This document shows, in pieces, positions 44,160-53,261 of a DNA stretch of 64,000 nt. The translations under genes and the position numbers were made by a program. This DNA comes from HKCCE3408 sp039183205 (GTDB lineage Bacteria; Pseudomonadota; Alphaproteobacteria; Rhodobacterales; Rhodobacteraceae), in assembly GCA_039183205.1 (NCBI GenBank), contig JBCDBR010000006.1, positions 1-64,000 on the forward strand, in the 5' to 3' direction. The stretch's first letter is position 1, and the number at the start of each line of letters is the position of its first letter. The notes below the pieces were generated by a model. That model saw only the letters and a list, made by a program, of their open reading frames with translations, was not told where the DNA came from and made no database searches.

Positions 44160-45535
44160 AGAGCTTTCCAATGTTCATCCGCACTTCAGGGCGGCGGGTC
44201 GTGATTGCCGGCGGCGGAGAACAAGCCGCGCAAAAGGCGCGCTTGATCCTAAAAACGGATGCATCGCTGGTCTTGGCGGCGGCTGAACTTGACGATGAAT
44301 TGGCGGATTTGGTCAAAACGGGTCGCGCTTCCCAGCATCTCGGGCCGATCACGCCGTCGCTGTTCCAAAACGCGGCAATGGCCTTTGTCGCCTCCGGCTG
44401 CCCCGGGATCGATGCAAGTCTGCATGCCATCGCGCAGGGGCATTGCCCGGTGAACGTGGTCGATCAACCGGCGCTCTGCGATATCACCACGCCCTCGATC
44501 GTGGATCGCGATCCGGTGGTGGTCGCCATCGGCACCGAAGGCACAGCACCGGTTCTCGCGCGTCGGATCAAAACCAAACTCGAAGAAGTCCTGCCGCACA
44601 ATTTAGGCGGCTTGGCCGCTTTGGCCGGCCGGTTACGACGCTCCGTCAGCCAAAGTGTGCCGCGTGCACGCCGGCGCGCCTTTTGGGCCTGGGTGTTCGG
44701 CGCCGGGCCCAACGCAAGCTGGGCACGCGGCGCAGAGCGGGAGGCCGCCGCTGCGATCAAAGCGGCCATCGCCGCAGGTGGCGCCCCGGATCAACACATA
44801 CAAACAGGATCGATTTCTTTGGTGGGCGCCGGGCCGGGCGCAAAGGACCTTCTGACATTGCGCGCCGTACAGCGTCTGCAAGAGGCTGACGTGGTTTTTT
44901 TCGACAGGTTGGTTGATGAGGATGTGCTTGAACTTGCCCGCCGGGATGCCGAACGGGTTTTCGTCGGCAAACATGTGGGCGCAAATGCCTGGCCCCAAGA
45001 CCGGATCAACGCCGTGATCTTGGCCGAAGCACGCGCGGGTCGACGCGTGGTGCGCCTGAAATCGGGCGATCCCGGCATTTTCGGTCGCGGCGGAGAGGAA
45101 TTGGAGGCCGCCCGCGATGCGGGTATCGCCGTCGAGATTGTGCCCGGCGTCACCGCGGCTGTGGCCGCGGGGGCCGCGCTGGGTCAAAGCCTGACCCGGC
45201 GTGGCGCGACCGACACGCTGATCCTGACGACGGGCATGGGAGCCGCCGAGGCGCCCTTTCCAGATTGCACCCGCTTTGCCGGTCCCGGCGCGACGACGGC
45301 GTTTTATATGTCCGTGGGACAGGCCGGGCGCATCGAAAGGTCGCTTATGGCGCAAGGTCTGCCGGGTGAGACCGAAGTGGCGATTGCTGCCGATGTCTCA
45401 AAGCCCACCGAACAAACGGTGCTCTGCCGCCTGGATCGATTACAAGCACGCCTGGCGGAAATGAACTGCACCGGCTGCGCGGTTTTAATGGTGACATGGC
45501 CCAAGGCCGCGCGCGCCGTGAAGGCAGTCGCTTAG
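44156..45535 (+). CDS. cysG: Sirohaem synthase (multifunctional)
   Basis: 459 residues from ATG 44156 with AAGGAG upstream. N-terminal precorrin-2 dehydrogenase/ferrochelatase part (RRVVIAGGGEQAAQKARLIL, GTEGTAPVLARRIKTKLEE). C-terminal uroporphyrinogen-III methyltransferase part (SLVGAGPGAKDLLTLRAVQRLQEADVVFFDRLV, RLKSGDPGIFGRGGEELEA, EIVPGVTAAVAAGAALG). It makes the sirohaem needed by NirB, hence its place in the operon. The 194 nt after it hold no clear gene or strong terminator. Confidence 0.92.
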   Translation: MKSFPMFIRTSGRRVVIAGGGEQAAQKARLILKTDASLVLAAAELDDELADLVKTGRASQHLGPITPSLFQNAAMAFVASGCPGIDASLHAIAQGHCPVNVVDQPALCDITTPSIVDRDPVVVAIGTEGTAPVLARRIKTKLEEVLPHNLGGLAALAGRLRRSVSQSVPRARRRAFWAWVFGAGPNASWARGAEREAAAAIKAAIAAGGAPDQHIQTGSISLVGAGPGAKDLLTLRAVQRLQEADVVFFDRLVDEDVLELARRDAERVFVGKHVGANAWPQDRINAVILAEARAGRRVVRLKSGDPGIFGRGGEELEAARDAGIAVEIVPGVTAAVAAGAALGQSLTRRGATDTLILTTGMGAAEAPFPDCTRFAGPGATTAFYMSVGQAGRIERSLMAQGLPGETEVAIAADVSKPTEQTVLCRLDRLQARLAEMNCTGCAVLMVTWPKAARAVKAVA

Positions 45536-45729
45536 TTCATTTCGGCATGGCGGGGCGTGGGCGAATTCCACCCACAAAGGCGAGGTGCGCCCATGATTGA
45601 AGCGGGCCCCGCATTGGTTTGCTGAATTTAAACGCAATGCAGGATGTTTAAGGGCGCATAACGAATTCGCTTGGCATGCCAATGACCGCGGCTTTACCGT
45701 TAGGTCAAGAAAAGGGGGTGTCGGGGGAT

Positions 45730-47016
45730 ATGCTGGATCTGATCATGCGACAGGCGCGTTTGCCGCACGGCAAAGCCCCGGTCGACATCGGCATCTCTGA
45801 TGGCAAAATCGCCGAAATCGCGCCGCAAATTGGTGCGGACGGTGCACGGGAAATCGCCGCCGATGGCTATCTAGCGAGCCCGCCATTTGTCGACCCGCAC
45901 TTTCATATGGACGCGACGCTGAGCCTGGGACTGCCCCGGCTCAACGCGTCCGGCACCCTTCTAGAAGGGATCGCGCTTTGGGGCGAGTTGAAGCCACTTT
46001 TGACACCGGAGGCAGTGATCGAACGCGCGCTTCGATACTGCGATCTGGCCGTGGCAAAGGGGCTTTTGTCGATCCGCACCCATGTGGATGTCTCGACCAC
46101 GCCGCTGGTAGGGGTCGAGGCGCTATTGGAGGTCAAGGCCAAGGTCGCGCCGTACATCAACCTCCAGCTTGTGGCGTTTCCGCAGGATGGCTTGTATCGC
46201 ACCCAAGGCGCAGAGCCGAATTTGCTGCGTGCGCTGGATATGGGCGTGGATGTGGTCGGCGGGATCCCGCATTTTGAACGCACCATGGAGGACGGGCGCG
46301 CGTCTGTTATTCGGCTATGCGAGATCGCGGCGCAGCGCGGCCTGCCAATTGATCTGCATTGCGATGAAACCGACGATCCGGCTTCGCGCCATATCGAAAC
46401 ATTCGCGGCCGAGGCGACCCGGCTAGGCCTTGGGGCCCGCGCCACGGCCAGCCACGCCACCGCGATGCATTCCTACGACAATTACTATGCGACCAAACTG
46501 ATCCCGCTGATTGCCGAATCTGGGATCAATGTGGTCCCTAACCCACTGATCAACATTACCTTGCAAGGACGCGCCGACACCTACCCGAAACGCAGGGGGC
46601 TAACCCGGGTTCCGGAATTGCGCGCGGCGGGCGTAAATGTGGCCTTCGGCCAGGATTGTACGATGGACCCGTGGTACTCGCTTGGTGGCGCGGACATGTT
46701 GGATGTGGCCCATATGGGTATCCACGCAATCCCCATGACCTCGCGCGAGGCGATGGCTTGGGCCTTCGACAGCGTGACCCTTAACGGCGCCGCGGCGATG
46801 GGCCTGCCGGATCCAACTCTGCGGGTCGGTGGCCCGGCCGATCTGGTTCTTCTCCAGGCGCGAAACCCGATCGAAGCCGTGCGCCTGCGCGCGACCCGGC
46901 TTGCGGTCATAAAAGCGGGGCAGGTAATTTCCGAAACGCCGCCGCAAACGGCGCAGCTCTCGCTTGGGGATCGACCGGACATACTCAACCCCGCGGATTA
47001 CGCGCCCCCAACATGA
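45730..47016 (+). CDS. codA: Cytosine-deaminase-like amidohydrolase
   Basis: 428 residues from ATG 45730 (GTG 45718 also possible). Strong similarity to CodA throughout: PPFVDPHFHMDATLSLGLPRLNASGTL with the HxH metal pair, FPQDG (substrate Gln), DLHCDETDDPASRH (metal His and catalytic Glu), TASHATAMHSYD and PNPLINITLQGR. The late motif is GQDCTMDPWY: the metal Asp is kept, but the residues flanking it (His and Asp in E. coli CodA) are Gln and Cys. It deaminates cytosine or a related ring such as creatinine or isocytosine. Heads a transporter operon. Confidence 0.8.
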   Translation: MLDLIMRQARLPHGKAPVDIGISDGKIAEIAPQIGADGAREIAADGYLASPPFVDPHFHMDATLSLGLPRLNASGTLLEGIALWGELKPLLTPEAVIERALRYCDLAVAKGLLSIRTHVDVSTTPLVGVEALLEVKAKVAPYINLQLVAFPQDGLYRTQGAEPNLLRALDMGVDVVGGIPHFERTMEDGRASVIRLCEIAAQRGLPIDLHCDETDDPASRHIETFAAEATRLGLGARATASHATAMHSYDNYYATKLIPLIAESGINVVPNPLINITLQGRADTYPKRRGLTRVPELRAAGVNVAFGQDCTMDPWYSLGGADMLDVAHMGIHAIPMTSREAMAWAFDSVTLNGAAAMGLPDPTLRVGGPADLVLLQARNPIEAVRLRATRLAVIKAGQVISETPPQTAQLSLGDRPDILNPADYAPPT

Positions 47017-47038
47017 TCCAAACGGAAAGGACTCAGCG

Positions 47039-48022
47039 ATGAAACTCACCCCTACACGACGTACGATCCTGACAGGCGCGGCTGCGACGCTGGCCCTGCC
47101 CGCCTACGTTGGCCGCGCCAACGCGCAAAGCGTGATGCGCGTGGCAGGCGTTCATGCCTCGCCGGTGGAAAACGCCTGGAACAGCCGCATTCACTTGGCC
47201 TTCCAAGACGCCGCGGCGTCCGGGCTGATCGAGTACGAGTTTTCCGAAGGTGTCGCCGCCACCGACTATCCCCGGGCCATGCGCGAATATGCCGAAAGCG
47301 GCGTGAGCCTGGTTTGGGGCGAAGCTTACGCCGTCGAGCGCGAAGCACGGGAAGTGGCGACAGATTACCCAGATACGGCGTTTTTGATGGGCTCGTCTGG
47401 CGGGCCCGAAGGGGATAATTTCGGCGTCTTCGGGACCCGCAATCACGAAGCGGCATATCTGGCCGGAATGCTCGCGGGCGCGATGAGCGAAAGCAATGTC
47501 TTCGGCTCGGTCGGCGGCTATCCGATCCCCGAAGTAAACCTTCTCATCAACGCCTTCCGCATGGGCGTGTCGGAGGTCAATCCCGATGCGACCTTCCTAA
47601 ACGGCTTCATCGGCGCTTGGTTCGACCCTGCGCGCGCGCAAGAGGCGGCCATCGCACAGATCGATGCCGGCGCAGATATCCTCTTTGGCGAACGCATTGG
47701 CACCGCCGACGGCGCCGAGGCGCGCGGCATTAAGGCCATCGGGAGCCTGATCGACTACACCCCGCGCTATCCAGAAACCGTGTTCGCAAACGCCATTTGG
47801 AATTATGGCCCCACCATCGAGGCTATCGTCGCTGATATTCAGGACGGCACGCCGGTTGGTCGCGACTACACCGAATATTCGTTCATGGCCTATGGCGGCA
47901 ATGAGCTGATATTTGCGCCGGACATGGTGCCAGCCGACGCAATCCCCGCAATGGAGGCCAAGCAAGCCGCAATTGAGGCCGGTGAATTTGACGTGCCCAT
48001 CGATCCCGAGGAGCCTGCATAG
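47039..48022 (+). CDS. BMP-family ABC transporter substrate-binding protein
   Basis: 327 residues from ATG 47039 after GGAAAGGA. A twin-arginine-like signal peptide (TRRTILTGAAATLALPAYVGRANA). Basic-membrane-protein family: AGVHASPVENAWNSRIHLAF, FLMGSSGG, NFGVFGTRNHEAAYLAGMLAGAMS, GGYPIPEVNLLINAFRMG and GADILFGERIG. These proteins bind nucleosides or nucleobase-like compounds. The neighbouring deaminase and amidase suggest a pyrimidine-like or other N-heterocycle ligand. Confidence 0.85.
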   Translation: MKLTPTRRTILTGAAATLALPAYVGRANAQSVMRVAGVHASPVENAWNSRIHLAFQDAAASGLIEYEFSEGVAATDYPRAMREYAESGVSLVWGEAYAVEREAREVATDYPDTAFLMGSSGGPEGDNFGVFGTRNHEAAYLAGMLAGAMSESNVFGSVGGYPIPEVNLLINAFRMGVSEVNPDATFLNGFIGAWFDPARAQEAAIAQIDAGADILFGERIGTADGAEARGIKAIGSLIDYTPRYPETVFANAIWNYGPTIEAIVADIQDGTPVGRDYTEYSFMAYGGNELIFAPDMVPADAIPAMEAKQAAIEAGEFDVPIDPEEPA

Positions 48023-48025
48023 GAT

Positions 48026-49360
48026 TTGGACGCTCAGGCACTTTTTGAGGCCATGCGAAGCGGAAAAACCTCCGCCTCGAACGTGATGAAGGCCGCGCTT
48101 GCCGCCGCAGAGGCACATGCGGAACTCGGCGCTGTGGCACGGCTACTGCCTGCCGAGGCGCTGATCGCGGAGGCTGAGGCCAGCTACCGGCGAACAGGGG
48201 TCTTCGGAGTGCCGACACTCGCTAAGGATCTGGGCTCCGCCGCGCGCGGCCTCGCTCCCGCGGCGGGATCGCAAGCACTGCGCGCGCGGGTTGAAGACCC
48301 AAGGGACGACAGTGATTTCTTCGCCGCGATGCGGGGCATAGGGTTCATTCCCATTGGTCTCACAACCGTGCCTGAATTTGGGTTTGCGCTGACATCGGAC
48401 CCGGCGAAGAACCCCTTCGACCCCGCCCTTTCACCCGGTGGATCATCCGGCGGCGCGGCAGCGGCGGTGGCGGCGGGGATCGTGGCTCTTGCTCACGCGA
48501 CCGATGCGGCCGGCTCTATCCGCGTGCCGGCAGCCTGCTGCGGATTATGGGGGCTCAAGCCGTCGCGCGGCGTCACGCCGATGGGACCGGATTACGGCAA
48601 TTACCTGATGGGAATTGTGGGCGAGTTCGTTTTGACCCGATCCTTGCGGGATCTGTGGCAATGCTTGACGGTTTTTGACCCGAGCGCATCCCCGTCCGCG
48701 TCAACAGAAAGCCGGGCCGCAAAGATCGCGGTCTGTGTGCCGGATCGCTGCGATGGGGCCCAGATGCAGGCCGCGCGCGACATGGCAGCGATGTTCGCGG
48801 CCGCGGGGATGACCGTAACCGAACGGCCGGCCCCGGACGTGCTCGGCGCAGAAGCACACGCATTGGCAGGCGATATCTTGGCCGTCTCGCTTACGGAATG
48901 GACGGCCAGCACCGGTCTCGACGACACCGATCTTAGCCCCTTATCGGCGGCCAACGCTGCAAAGGGCCGCGGAATGACGGGGATGCATGTTTTCGGCATC
49001 ACACGTCGGGTGCAGCAATTTGCCGCCCGAGCGATCGCGGCGCTGTTGGGTGCGGACGCGATCTTGATGCCCATCCTATCCGGCCCGCCGCCAAAAATTG
49101 GCGCGTTTTCATTTGCGAACACTGATATTGCCGCGCATTTGGCGGCGATGGAGGCCTGCGCCCCCAATGCAGCGATCGCAAATGTGGCCGGCCTTCCCGC
49201 CCTTGCCGTGCCAACGCTCACGGCCGACAAGCAGCCGACAGCTTTGCAACTGATGGGCCCGCCGGGCAGCGATTCCCGATTGATGGCCATGGCCAACCAG
49301 ATCTTGCCATTTTTGCCGCCTATTCCCTACCCCGCCCCCATTGCCGGAATGCCGTCATGA
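48026..49360 (+). CDS. Amidase-signature hydrolase
   Basis: 444 residues, TTG start 3 nt after the previous stop. Catalytic triad visible: Lys in GVPTLAKDLGS (~70), cis-Ser in SPGGSSGGAAAAVAAGIV (~145) and nucleophile Ser in DAAGSIRVPAACCGLWG (~170), where the usual Gly before GS is Ala. It hydrolyses an amide, perhaps an intermediate formed after the deaminase. It sits between the binding protein and the ATPase, so it is part of the same operon. Confidence 0.82.
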   Translation: MDAQALFEAMRSGKTSASNVMKAALAAAEAHAELGAVARLLPAEALIAEAEASYRRTGVFGVPTLAKDLGSAARGLAPAAGSQALRARVEDPRDDSDFFAAMRGIGFIPIGLTTVPEFGFALTSDPAKNPFDPALSPGGSSGGAAAAVAAGIVALAHATDAAGSIRVPAACCGLWGLKPSRGVTPMGPDYGNYLMGIVGEFVLTRSLRDLWQCLTVFDPSASPSASTESRAAKIAVCVPDRCDGAQMQAARDMAAMFAAAGMTVTERPAPDVLGAEAHALAGDILAVSLTEWTASTGLDDTDLSPLSAANAAKGRGMTGMHVFGITRRVQQFAARAIAALLGADAILMPILSGPPPKIGAFSFANTDIAAHLAAMEACAPNAAIANVAGLPALAVPTLTADKQPTALQLMGPPGSDSRLMAMANQILPFLPPIPYPAPIAGMPS

Positions 49361-50865
49361 GCGTTGTTTTGGAGCTCGACCGGATCACAAAACGCTTTGG
49401 CGCGCTGGTGGCCAATGACGCGATCAGCTTGCAGCTTGCCAAAGGCGAATGCCTCGCACTTTTGGGGGAAAACGGCGCCGGAAAGACCACGTTGATGAAT
49501 ATCCTCTTCGGTCATTATGCGGCCGACGAAGGGGCGGTGCAGGTCTTTGGCAAACCGCTTCCATCGGGCCGGCCACGGGCCGCGATCGATGCAGGCGTCG
49601 GCATGGTCCACCAGCATTTCACGCTCGCCAGCAATCTCAACGTCTTGGACAACGTCATCCTGGGGTCCGAGCCGCTCGGCAAAGTAAAATCGGACCGGTC
49701 CGGCGCGCGGTCAAAATTGGTCGAGCTCAGCGACACCTTCGGCTTGCCCGTCGATCCCGAAGCGCGGGTCGGCGCCCTGAGCGTTGGCGAAAAGCAGCGG
49801 GTGGAGATCCTCAAAGCGCTCTACCGCGACGCGCGCATTTTGATCCTAGATGAGCCGACAGCCGTGCTGGCCAGGCCCGAGGCGGAACGGCTATTTGAGA
49901 CGCTTCGGGGGATGATCAAAGGTGGGCTCTCACTGATCTTTATCAGCCACAAGTTGCACGAGGTTATGGCCGCGTCTGATCGTGTCGCGGTGTTGCGTGG
50001 CGGCAAAAAGGTTGCGGAGCGCGTCACAGCCGACACTTCTCCGGCAGAGCTTGCCGAATTGATGGTTGGCCACAAGGTGGCGCGCCCGAAGCGGACCGAA
50101 GCCAAGCAGGGCGCACCGGTCCTGGTTGCCAAGAACGTCACGGTGTCAGGGGCCGCCACCGGCTTGGATGCGGCATCCTTTACCGTACATGAAGGTGAAA
50201 TTCTGGGCATCGTCGGCGTTTCGGGCAATGGGCAAAGCACCCTGGGCGCATTGCTGTCGGGGCTGATCCGGCCTGAGGCTGGGCAGCTCACGCTGAACGG
50301 TGCAGAGGTTGCAGGACTTGGCCCGCGCGGTTTGATCGCCGCTGGCGCCGCGCGCATCCCTGAGGACCGGCACGCCCAAGGCGTCGTGGGCGAAATGACG
50401 ATCTGGGAAAATGCGGTATTGGAACGGCTGGGCCGGTTCACACGACGCGGCTTTGTAAAACGGGCCGCAGCGCAAGCCCATGCCAATCACCTCATCGAGC
50501 GGTTTGACATTCGCGGTGCCGCGCCAGATACGCGCATTCGGCTGCTATCCGGTGGAAACATGCAAAAGCTGATCCTCGGTCGGAGCTTGGCGGCCGCGCC
50601 TGCCTTCATCTTGGCAAATCAACCGACCCGCGGCCTGGACGAGGGCGCGGTCGCAGCTGTGCATACCGAACTCCTGGCCGCGCGCGACAAAGGTGCTGCG
50701 ATTTTGCTGATCTCCGAAGAGCTTGAAGAAGCCGTGGCCCTTGCCGATCGCATCCAAGCCATCGTCAACGGAAAACTCTCGCAACCCATTGCAACAGAAA
50801 CCGCGAATGCACAACGATTGGGTTTGATGATGGCCGGCATGTGGGATGCACCCGATGCGGCTTGA
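49357..50865 (+). CDS. BMP-type ABC transporter ATP-binding protein (two domains)
   Basis: 502 residues, ATGA overlap. Domain 1: Walker A GENGAGKTT, signature LSVGEKQR, Walker B LILDEPTAVL, ISHKLHE. Domain 2: the Walker A position reads GVSGNGQST, with Gln for Lys, as is usual in RbsA/NupO-type proteins, then LSGGNMQKLILGRSL and NQPTRGLD. It powers the two permeases that follow. Confidence 0.88.
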   Translation: MSVVLELDRITKRFGALVANDAISLQLAKGECLALLGENGAGKTTLMNILFGHYAADEGAVQVFGKPLPSGRPRAAIDAGVGMVHQHFTLASNLNVLDNVILGSEPLGKVKSDRSGARSKLVELSDTFGLPVDPEARVGALSVGEKQRVEILKALYRDARILILDEPTAVLARPEAERLFETLRGMIKGGLSLIFISHKLHEVMAASDRVAVLRGGKKVAERVTADTSPAELAELMVGHKVARPKRTEAKQGAPVLVAKNVTVSGAATGLDAASFTVHEGEILGIVGVSGNGQSTLGALLSGLIRPEAGQLTLNGAEVAGLGPRGLIAAGAARIPEDRHAQGVVGEMTIWENAVLERLGRFTRRGFVKRAAAQAHANHLIERFDIRGAAPDTRIRLLSGGNMQKLILGRSLAAAPAFILANQPTRGLDEGAVAAVHTELLAARDKGAAILLISEELEEAVALADRIQAIVNGKLSQPIATETANAQRLGLMMAGMWDAPDAA

Positions 50866-51898
50866 GCGGCGCGATGATGTGCCGCTTGGGCTGATCGCGA
50901 CGGCACCGATCGCGGCCATCGTCGCGGCCTTGATCCTCGCGGCCGGTCTGATCGCCGCGGCGGGGGTGAACCCTGGTGTGGCCTATGGGGAGATGCTGCG
51001 TGGTGCGCTCGGCTCCCGGCTTGCAGTGACAGAAATGCTCACACGCGCCACACCACTGATCCTGACGGGTTTGGCCGCCGCGACGGCATTTCGTGCGCGT
51101 CTTTGGAATATTGGCGGAGAGGGGCAATTCTATCTCGGCGCCTTGGTCACAGCTTGGATTGGGCACAATTTGGGGCTGCCTGGCCCTGTCGGCATAGCCG
51201 TTTTGCTGATCGTTGGCATGGCGGCGGGCGCGACCCTTTTGGCCGGGCCAACCGCCCTTCGGTTGCGCTTCGGCATCGATGAGGTTGTCACAACACTTTT
51301 GCTGAATTTCATCGTGATCTTGTTTGTCGGGATGATGATCGAGGGCCCGCTGCGCGACCCGTTGGCGTTTGGCTGGCCCCAATCCGTGCCAGTTGACGGT
51401 GATTTTCGCCTGCCCGATTTGGTTCCGCGCACGCGACTGCACTTTGGCTTGATCCTGGCGATTGCAGCGGCCGGTCTCACCTGGCTGATCCTGGCCCGAA
51501 GCGTCTTTGGAATGGAAACCCGGGCAGCTGGCCTTAATCCCGACGCGGCACAATTTGCCGGGATTCCGCTGCCGCGCACATTGATGGGCGTGGCCTGCCT
51601 GTCGGGCGCCCTGGCCGGGCTTGCCGGCAGCGTCGAAGTCTTGGGTGTAACCGGCGGGGTAACGACGACGATGAGCCCCGGATTTGGATATGCCGGCATC
51701 GTCGTGGCGATGCTTGCCGGTCTGCATCCGATGGGCGTCGTGGCAGCGGCGGTCTTTGTTGCCACCGTCTTTGTCGGCGCCGACGCGATGAGCCGAGCCA
51801 CCGGAACGCCGAGCTTCATCGCCGATGTGATTGTGGCACTGTCGCTCCTGACGATGCTGGTGGCATTGCTGTTTACAACTTATCGGCTGCGCAAATGA
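50855..51898 (+). CDS. BMP-type ABC transporter permease 1
   Basis: 347 residues from ATG 50855 (an ATG 9 nt earlier is possible). About nine membrane helices; ATPLILTGLAAATAFRARLWNIGGEGQFYLGAL is the BPD_transp_2 signature of nucleoside-type importers. It overlaps the ATPase stop and the next permease start. Confidence 0.86.
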   Translation: MRLERRDDVPLGLIATAPIAAIVAALILAAGLIAAAGVNPGVAYGEMLRGALGSRLAVTEMLTRATPLILTGLAAATAFRARLWNIGGEGQFYLGALVTAWIGHNLGLPGPVGIAVLLIVGMAAGATLLAGPTALRLRFGIDEVVTTLLLNFIVILFVGMMIEGPLRDPLAFGWPQSVPVDGDFRLPDLVPRTRLHFGLILAIAAAGLTWLILARSVFGMETRAAGLNPDAAQFAGIPLPRTLMGVACLSGALAGLAGSVEVLGVTGGVTTTMSPGFGYAGIVVAMLAGLHPMGVVAAAVFVATVFVGADAMSRATGTPSFIADVIVALSLLTMLVALLFTTYRLRK

Positions 51899-52836
51899 GC
51901 GAAGCGGTCGATCTTTTGATGTCCACAAGCCTCTGGGCCGCTGTGTTGCGGATCGCCACACCGCTTATTTTTGGCGTGCTTGGGGCGCTCTTGTGTGAGC
52001 GTTCGGGGGTCCTCAATCTTGGGATCGAAGGCATTATGACGATGGGCGCAATGACCGGATGGCTTGCGGTTTATGCGGGCGCGGACTTAGTCACCGGTTT
52101 GCTCGTCGCCGCGCTGGCAGGAGCCGCGATGGGGTTTTTGCACGCTGTGCTGACCGTGCCGTTGGGGCTGTCGCAACATGTTTCCGGCCTGGGGATCACG
52201 CTTTTTGCCTCAGCTTTGGCTTACTATCTCTACCGGCTGCTGGTCGAGGTCGGCGAAACGCCGCCAACAATCACCCCTTTTGCGCCCCTTGCCATTCCAA
52301 TTCTCTCGGATCTGCCAATTGTCGGCCCAGTCGTGTTTGCACAAACTCTGCCGACCTATTTGGCGCTTATCGCTGTGGCGCTCATGGCCTACCTTTTGGC
52401 GCGCACGCCGCTTGGTCTGGCGATCCGAATGACCGGCGAGAACCCACATGCGGTCGAAGCGCAAGGGCTGAACCCGCTCGCGATCCGGATCGGCGCCGTG
52501 GTCGCGGGTTCTGCATTGATGGGTTTGGGCGGTGCGTTTTTGACGACGTCGGCCTTTAACTCCTTTTTCCCTGAAATGGTGCAGGGGCGCGGATGGATCT
52601 GCATCGCCCTGGTGATTTTCGCCAGCTGGCGGCCCGGTAAGGCCTTGTTGGGCGCGCTCTTGTTCGCCTTCTTCGATGCCTATCAATTGCGGCTTCAAAC
52701 CGTCGTCGATGGCGTGCCCTACCAACTGTTTTTGATGGCGCCCTACGTCCTTTCCATCGTCGCGCTGATCCTGGTGGCGCGACGGGCCGAGGTTCCGGCC
52801 GCATTGATGACACCGTACCGCCGAGGCGAGCGCTAG
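51895..52836 (+). CDS. BMP-type ABC transporter permease 2
   Basis: 313 residues, ATGA overlap. TPLIFGVLGALLCERSGVLNLGIEGIMTMGAM is the partner permease signature; LSQHVSGLGITLFASALAYY and TGENPHAVEAQGLNPLAIRIGAVVAGSALMGLGGAFL follow. Last gene of the amidohydrolase-transporter operon. Confidence 0.86.
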   Translation: MSEAVDLLMSTSLWAAVLRIATPLIFGVLGALLCERSGVLNLGIEGIMTMGAMTGWLAVYAGADLVTGLLVAALAGAAMGFLHAVLTVPLGLSQHVSGLGITLFASALAYYLYRLLVEVGETPPTITPFAPLAIPILSDLPIVGPVVFAQTLPTYLALIAVALMAYLLARTPLGLAIRMTGENPHAVEAQGLNPLAIRIGAVVAGSALMGLGGAFLTTSAFNSFFPEMVQGRGWICIALVIFASWRPGKALLGALLFAFFDAYQLRLQTVVDGVPYQLFLMAPYVLSIVALILVARRAEVPAALMTPYRRGER

Positions 52837-53076
52837 CGGCTCAGGCCATTGCATCCAATACCAGACGGTGGCGCGAAAAGCTTCAGCTGGGCCCTGATGT
52901 GACCCTTGCAAATCCAAGGCCCGGTTTTGCCCTCAGGCCCGACATTTGCGCCCAATTTGCCAACATGGACGCGCCGTAGCGCTTCATTTTTCAGCAACCG
53001 CATGTCGCGGCGGCACCTGACGCGCCCCGGAATTTTGACCATTCTCGTGTGGCGCCTCAGGGTGCCCGTGCGCAGA
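52837..53076. other. Intergenic stretch upstream of the riboswitch
   Basis: 240 nt between the permease stop and the riboswitch. Open frames exist on both strands but are arginine-rich, lack ribosome-binding sites and match nothing I know. The promoter of the guanidine operon should lie here; I cannot pick clear -35/-10 boxes. Confidence 0.4.
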
Positions 53077-53179
53077 GCATTTAGGGTTCCGTCCAGGCGT
53101 ATAGGCTGGGGTCTGGTCCGAGAAATGCAGCTGGCCGGCAAATTCCGGTTGGTCCACGGCGGGCAAAAATCCCGGGAGA
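53077..53179 (+). ncRNA. Guanidine-I (ykkC) riboswitch
   Basis: The conserved core is all present in order. AGGGTTCCG (53083-53091) is followed by a CCAG/CTGG hairpin, then GGTCTGGTCCGAGA (53110-53123); the outer P1 stem is GCATTT/AAATGC (53077-53082 with 53123-53128). A second hairpin follows (GCCGG/CCGGT), then CACGGCGGGCAAAAATCCCGGGAGA (53156-53179), matching the ACGG-x-ACAAAA-x-CCCGGGAGA end of the class. It senses guanidine and, in this configuration, should switch the downstream operon on by blocking the overlapping terminator. Confidence 0.93.
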
Positions 53180-53218
53180 GCACTGCGTGTCGCGTTCGGC
53201 CGCTCTCGCCACTTTTTT
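53174..53218 (+). terminator. Expression-platform terminator of the guanidine riboswitch
   Basis: GG-GAGAGC (53174-53181) pairs with GCTCTC-g-CC (53202-53210, one bulged G), followed by AC and six T (53213-53218). The 5' arm is the last part of the aptamer (GGGAGAG), so ligand-bound aptamer and terminator are mutually exclusive. The ABC-transporter gene starts 44 nt later. Confidence 0.85.
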
Positions 53219-53261
53219 CTCATCCGGTCGGACCTGCAAATGAATCCGATCGGAGGATATA

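Noticed and set aside
50765..51961. 398-codon minus-strand frame
   Set aside because: Antisense to the BMP-type ATPase end and permease; Gln/His/Arg-rich shadow composition.
52833..53183. 116-codon minus-strand frame upstream of the guanidine operon
   Set aside because: Runs antisense through the riboswitch aptamer; no ribosome-binding site or recognised motif.
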